In this document: piece after piece, positions 7,381-10,373 of the stretch
Numbering within the stretch: position 1 is the stretch's first letter
Layout: every line of letters begins with the position of its first letter
Program-made: the position numbers and the translations under genes
Assembly: GCA_007135015.1 (NCBI GenBank)
Contig: SLJS01000117.1
Span: 1 to 10,373, forward strand
DNA: 10,373 bases
From: Alcanivorax sp.
Lineage (GTDB): Bacteria; Pseudomonadota; Gammaproteobacteria; Pseudomonadales; Alcanivoracaceae
Direction: 5' to 3'
The notes under the pieces: model-generated
Databases searched by the model: none
What the model was told of the DNA's origin: nothing
The model's input: the letters and a program-made list of their open reading frames with translations, nothing else

Positions 7381-7409
7381 CCCCCGCAAGCCCGGGGGCG
7401 CCCATTGTA
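7381..7409 (-). promoter_or_regulatory. Candidate ribH promoter -10 box and 5'-end hairpin
   Basis: On the minus strand TACAAT (7404-7409, five of six to the -10 consensus) would start RNA near 7397. No convincing -35 is seen at the right spacing. The RNA would begin with a 6-bp GC hairpin, CCCCCG paired with CGGGGG across a 6-nt loop (7381-7398), ending about 20 nt before the ribH ribosome binding site. Such a 5'-terminal stem could stabilise the operon mRNA. No T-run follows, so it is not an intrinsic terminator, and no FMN riboswitch core is visible. Confidence 0.3.
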
Positions 7410-7493
7410 ACCGCTCATACGCTCAAATTCCCGCGCCGATTGGGCATCGGAGCGGCCCGGCGGAGGCCATTGCCAAGGCACTCCTGCCGTGAA

Positions 7494-7620
7494 GGGTGTC
7501 GCAAAAGGTTTGTTGGAGCGCGCCCTGGGGCGCGAAGAACCCGGCTCTGTGCCTGAATCCGGGAGCTTCGCGGCCCGAGGTCCGCTCCCACAGGTGCCAG
7601 AAGACCCTTTCGCGACATCC
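7494..7620. repeat. REPIN-like element: two REP-type hairpins in inverted orientation
   Basis: A 127-bp near-palindrome fills most of the gap between the tandem diguanylate cyclase gene and ribH. The left half, from TGTTGGAGCG at 7511, has a 7-bp stem CGCGCCC/GGGCGCG (7519-7534) ending in GAAG. The right half (7565-7594), read on the minus strand, is CCTGTGGGAGCGGACCTCGG then GCCGCGAAGCT. Both carry the GGGAGCG/GGAGCG...CGCGAAG pattern of REP sequences known from Pseudomonas and Xanthomonas. The outer ends also match: GGGTGTCGCAAAAGG (7494-7508) against the reverse complement of 7606-7620, with two mismatches in 15. No RAYT transposase lies in the window. A role as transcript-end stabiliser or roadblock is possible but not shown. 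Confidence 0.75.
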
Positions 7621-7643
7621 TCCGTGGCCCGGGGTGACGGATA

Positions 7644-10034
7644 TCAGGCGGGCCCCGCCGGGGCCATGGCCTGGACCCGGTTGCGCCCCTGCTCCTTGGC
7701 GCGATAAAGCGCCTCGTCGGCGGATTTGAGCAGTTGCGTCACGCTCAAGGTAGGGTCCGACTCATTGCCTGAAACCCCGAAACTGGCACTCACGCAAAAC
7801 TCCCGCCCCAGATCATCCCTGATCCAGGTCTCCTCGAGCTGCGCCCGGCAACGCTCCGCCAGGGCCAGAGCTCCGGCCAGGGAAGTTCGCGGTAGCACCA
7901 GAAGGAACTCCTCGCCGCCAAAACGGCCCACCGCGTCGGTATCCCGAACATTGGCCGCCAGCACCCGGGCGGCCTGCCGCAGCACCCGATCCCCGGTGGG
8001 ATGACCCCGTTCATCGTTGACCGCCTTGAACTCGTCCAGGTCCACCAGCACCAGGCTCAGCATGGCGTCCCCGTCGCGCTGATGCCCGGCTTCTCCTTCG
8101 AGGATGTTCATGATGTTCCGCCGGTTATGCACCCGTGTCAGTGCATCAGTAATGCTCAGATCGCGAATGTGCCTGCCCCGCTCGCGCCAGGCTCCCAGGA
8201 CCACATCAGCAATGATGAGCACCACGAGCAGCATCGGAACGATAAAGAGGTAGTAGCTGAGTACCCAGAAGGGCTCCGCAACACGAAAATGAACCAGCGA
8301 CTCCGGCACCAGAGGCGCATAGGGAAACCACCCGACGGCGCTTGCATAGGCAAGCCCGATCACTGCCGCCACCGCGGTGCAGGAGCTGACAATCACGAGA
8401 GGCGGGCGATAGAAGATCAGCCCGATCAGGGGCGAGGCCAGCAGGATGATGCCGGTCGGCAGCGATAACACCCCCACGAGATAGCCGGCACCGACCATGG
8501 TCAGGGCATAAATATTATGAGTGAGATGCAGATAGAGTCCGGACTCTATACCCTGGCGATCCAGCATCAACGCGACCAGCGCCAGCAACGCCATGAGCCC
8601 GGTGACTGCCAGCATCACCGGAATCAGATCCGGAAGGAATGCCATGTTAATCAGCCGCTCCCGGTCCTCCCGGCCGAGCACGTACAGCCCCCAGCCCAGA
8701 AAGCCGACAAGCTGCAACGCTGTCAGCCCGAGCATCAGGCTGGTCATGGCCTCCTGGCTCCACTGCTGTATGCCCACAATGCCCCGGCGCAACCAGCCGC
8801 GGAAACCGGGCACGGGACCGGCCCCCGTATCCAGGTGCTCCCGAGCCTCCGCGCGGATATGCCTGGCCTTTTCCAGAGGCTCACTGCCGCGGCCGGTTTC
8901 ACCGCCGGGCCCGCCCGCAACCGGCGCCATGCTTTCGACCCGGTCACGGCCGAGCTCCTTGGCGCGGTACAGGGCCGCATCACCGGCCCGCAGCAGGGCA
9001 TCACCGTCCACGCCAGCTCCCCCGCCATGCCAGGCCACCCCGAAGCTGCCCCGGATCCACACCGGCTTGCCATCGCCGGAACGAATCTCGAGTGAGGCAA
9101 GCCCGTGGCGGCAGTCTTCCACCAGCCGCCCGGTCTCTTCCCTGGACAGCCCCGGAAGCACAACCAGGAACTCCTCGCCCCCGAAACGACCCACCGCGGC
9201 CGGCTGTTCAAGCTTCGACGCCAACGCGCGCGCGGCCTCTACCAGCACCCGGTCACCCACCTGATGGCCATGGGTATCGTTGATCGCCTTGAAGTGGTCC
9301 AGGTCCACCAGGGCCACCGCCAGCGGCGAGCCCTGCTCCCCGGCGCGTGCGGTTTGGCGATACAGGATGTCGAGAATGGAACGCCGGTTGTGCAATCCGG
9401 TAAGCCCGTCAGTCATGCTCAGCCGCAGCACTCGCGCCTCGCGCCTGCGCCACTGGACGACCATCACGGCGGTGGCAGCCAGACAGAACAGAACATGGGG
9501 GCCGGCAAGAAAGAAGGCCGCATGTATCCAGAACAGTAGCGTGGACGAATCGGTCGGCGGCACGATCGCGGGCGCATAGGGCAGCCAGCCGACACCGGTG
9601 GCGATGTTGAGCCCGAGCACAGTGGTGAAGGCGGTAACGAAGGCGGCGAGGATCACGCGCCGCTCAAGCACGATATAACCGGTGATGGCCGCGCCCATGA
9701 GTACCACGCCGGCGGCAAAGTTCAGCGTGCCGGTGACGTAGCCGGCCCAGACCAGGGAAAAACCGAAGTAGTTTGCGGTGATATGCTGGAACAGCAGGGA
9801 GTCGGGGCGGCGTGTGCGCAGGAACAGCCCCAGCGCCAACAGCCCCAGGGCTCCGGCGGTCACGGCCACCAGCACCGGGATCTGCCCGCGCGCGAAGGCG
9901 ACATCAATGAACCGGTGCCCGTCCTCGCGGGCCAGCACGTAAAACAGCCCGGCAAGATAGAACGGGTAGATGACCGCAACCTCCATGACCGCGGCACAGC
10001 CCCGCTCTACCCTGTTCCACCTCCAGCGCGCCAA
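7644..10034 (-). CDS. Tandem-duplicated membrane diguanylate cyclase (TM-GGDEF-TM-GGDEF)
   Basis: This single 796-residue frame holds two homologous modules, each a multi-helix membrane region plus a GGDEF domain, so it should make cyclic di-GMP at the inner membrane. Module 1 has helices between about 18 and 191, DGLTGLHNRR (209-218) and RFGGEEF (283-289). Module 2 has helices between about 432 and 612, DALTRVHNRR (630-639) and RFGGEEF (704-710). The membrane halves share YVLxREDxxRxI, AGYxxGxL and VGWxPYAP. Module 2 keeps the RxxD inhibitory site as RDTD (697-700); module 1 has EQPA there, so it probably lacks product inhibition. The two GGDEF domains end alike (ESMAPVAGG and QAMAPAGPA-stop). 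The TTG at 10034 is preferred because GGAG lies 9 nt upstream and basic residues precede helix 1; an ATG at 9986 is an alternative. The frame stays open to an ATG at 10334, but that stretch is low-complexity and repeat-derived. Ligand unknown. Confidence 0.88.
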   Translation of the reverse strand: MARWRWNRVERGCAAVMEVAVIYPFYLAGLFYVLAREDGHRFIDVAFARGQIPVLVAVTAGALGLLALGLFLRTRRPDSLLFQHITANYFGFSLVWAGYVTGTLNFAAGVVLMGAAITGYIVLERRVILAAFVTAFTTVLGLNIATGVGWLPYAPAIVPPTDSSTLLFWIHAAFFLAGPHVLFCLAATAVMVVQWRRREARVLRLSMTDGLTGLHNRRSILDILYRQTARAGEQGSPLAVALVDLDHFKAINDTHGHQVGDRVLVEAARALASKLEQPAAVGRFGGEEFLVVLPGLSREETGRLVEDCRHGLASLEIRSGDGKPVWIRGSFGVAWHGGGAGVDGDALLRAGDAALYRAKELGRDRVESMAPVAGGPGGETGRGSEPLEKARHIRAEAREHLDTGAGPVPGFRGWLRRGIVGIQQWSQEAMTSLMLGLTALQLVGFLGWGLYVLGREDRERLINMAFLPDLIPVMLAVTGLMALLALVALMLDRQGIESGLYLHLTHNIYALTMVGAGYLVGVLSLPTGIILLASPLIGLIFYRPPLVIVSSCTAVAAVIGLAYASAVGWFPYAPLVPESLVHFRVAEPFWVLSYYLFIVPMLLVVLIIADVVLGAWRERGRHIRDLSITDALTRVHNRRNIMNILEGEAGHQRDGDAMLSLVLVDLDEFKAVNDERGHPTGDRVLRQAARVLAANVRDTDAVGRFGGEEFLLVLPRTSLAGALALAERCRAQLEETWIRDDLGREFCVSASFGVSGNESDPTLSVTQLLKSADEALYRAKEQGRNRVQAMAPAGPA

Positions 10035-10228
10035 GTTTCTTCTCTCCCTGAGCAGCGCTCCCTGACTTCCGCTTTCCGCCAGACCGCACCCGCCCGCCCT
10101 GTCCCTGAGGGTACAAGGCCCGAGGCGCTGCACATGGATAACCGGAAACTCCGAATGACCGGCCTGTGGATCTGTCCTGTTTGTGTGGTTGTGTTGCTTC
10201 TTTTTCTTGCAGGCCGGGATGCAGGAAG
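10035..10228. other. Gene-free upstream region of the tandem diguanylate cyclase
   Basis: This is the presumed 5' leader on the minus strand. It is less GC-rich in its 10180-10215 part (T-rich on the plus strand). Apart from the doubtful 33-aa frame on the plus strand I see no conserved RNA motif, and in particular no cyclic di-GMP riboswitch core. The minus-strand frame is open here without interruption, but the encoded residues look unlike a protein domain. Confidence 0.5.
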
Positions 10229-10235
10229 CTGGTAA
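10134..10235 (+). CDS. Possible small single-pass membrane peptide (33 aa)
   Basis: An ATG at 10134 with GAGG 8 nt upstream opens a 33-codon frame ending in TAA at 10233-10235. The peptide begins with a basic segment (MDNRKLRMTG) followed by one hydrophobic stretch, LWICPVCVVVLLLFLAG, and a short polar tail. That is the form of many small bacterial membrane proteins. It lies opposite the presumed leader of the tandem diguanylate cyclase gene. The frame is too short for coding statistics and the upstream extension of the same frame looks like a shadow of the minus-strand gene. I recognise no family. A chance ORF remains the more cautious reading. Confidence 0.22.
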   Translation: MDNRKLRMTGLWICPVCVVVLLLFLAGRDAGSW

Positions 10236-10266
10236 TAAAGTACCAGTGAACTGGTTCACATGGCAA
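10229..10266 (-). promoter_or_regulatory. Candidate promoter with overlapping operator-like palindromes
   Basis: On the minus strand TTGCCA (10261-10266, five of six to the -35 consensus) is 18 bp from TACTTT (10237-10242, weak -10). Three inverted repeats overlap it: GTGAACTGGTTCAC (10246-10259), filling the spacer; ACCAGTGAACTGGT (10242-10255); and CTGGTAATAAAGTACCAG (10229-10246), spanning the -10. Perfect palindromes placed this way are typical of repressor sites that block polymerase. Transcription would start near 10230, about 195 nt before the TTG start of the tandem diguanylate cyclase. The palindromes are visible; promoter activity and a bound regulator are inference. Confidence 0.35.
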
Positions 10267-10352
10267 GGGAAGGGACAAGGGACAAGGGACAAGGGACAAG
10301 GGACAAGGGACAAGGGACAAGGGGCAAGGGGCAAGGGGAAAGGGGAAAGGGG
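10262..10352. repeat. Heptanucleotide tandem repeat (GGGACAA)n
   Basis: Seven perfect consecutive copies of GGGACAA run from 10272 to 10320. They are followed by two GGGGCAA (10321-10334), two GGGGAAA (10335-10348) and a terminal GGGG, and preceded by a degenerate GGCAA-GGGAA unit. The graded drift from one edge suggests expansion by slipped-strand mispairing or unequal exchange. The array starts right at the candidate -35 box of the tandem diguanylate cyclase gene and contains no stop codon in any minus-strand frame, which is why that reading frame appears open through it. Confidence 0.93.
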
Positions 10353-10373
10353 TACTCCTGCAGATGCCGGGCG

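Noticed and set aside
7362..7480. FMN riboswitch upstream of ribH
   Set aside because: None of the conserved FMN-element core segments is present; only a simple GC hairpin is seen.
7622..7640. Intrinsic terminator after the tandem diguanylate cyclase
   Set aside because: The CCGT...ACGG hairpin is imperfect and no T-run follows on the minus strand.
10035..10334. N-terminal extension of the tandem diguanylate cyclase to an ATG at 10334
   Set aside because: It would translate the heptad repeat into a PLSLVPC pattern and a long non-globular stretch; the TTG at 10034 with GGAG fits the membrane protein better.
10262..10352. CRISPR array
   Set aside because: The units are 7 bp and contiguous without spacers; it is a simple tandem repeat.

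Overview
The window comes from a high-GC proteobacterial chromosome. Every confidently identified protein (XseB, IspA, Dxs, RibH, NusB, ThiL, PgpA) resembles its gammaproteobacterial homologue, and the orders xseB-ispA-dxs and ribH-nusB-thiL-pgpA are classic gammaproteobacterial arrangements. A sulfur-oxidising or phototrophic Chromatiales-type organism is possible, but the sequence alone does not settle the genus.

Layout. Bases 2-118 hold the C-terminus of a probable hotdog-fold thioesterase (+). Bases 119-459 are non-coding and contain a strongly structured segment that may be a small RNA on the minus strand. Bases 460-3631 (+) carry xseB-ispA-dxs: exonuclease VII small subunit, farnesyl diphosphate synthase and the first enzyme of the MEP isoprenoid pathway. 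Convergent with dxs, only 3 bp away, is a minus-strand run transcribed from about 7400 down to 3635: ribH, nusB, thiL, pgpA and a six-helix membrane diguanylate cyclase. Bases 7362-7643 hold the ribH leader and a REPIN-like double inverted repeat. Bases 7644-10034 (-) encode one polypeptide with two successive membrane-sensor plus GGDEF modules. Bases 10035-10373 hold its long upstream region: a possible small membrane peptide on the other strand, overlapping palindromes inside a candidate promoter, and a heptanucleotide tandem repeat directly upstream of it.

How the genes work together. dxs and ispA supply and condense C5 isoprenoid units, and Dxs needs thiamine diphosphate. Across the convergent junction thiL makes that cofactor, ribH makes the riboflavin precursor, pgpA finishes phosphatidylglycerol synthesis and nusB acts in rRNA antitermination. 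The two signalling genes bracket this housekeeping block and bring three GGDEF domains, all with an intact GGEEF active-site motif, into 6.4 kb.

The most unusual items are the tandem-duplicated diguanylate cyclase, which looks like two adjacent gene copies fused after loss of an in-frame stop; its promoter region with a 7-bp repeat array and operator-like palindromes; and the candidate pseudoknotted RNA at about 200-321. No mobile element, CRISPR array, tRNA or rRNA was seen.
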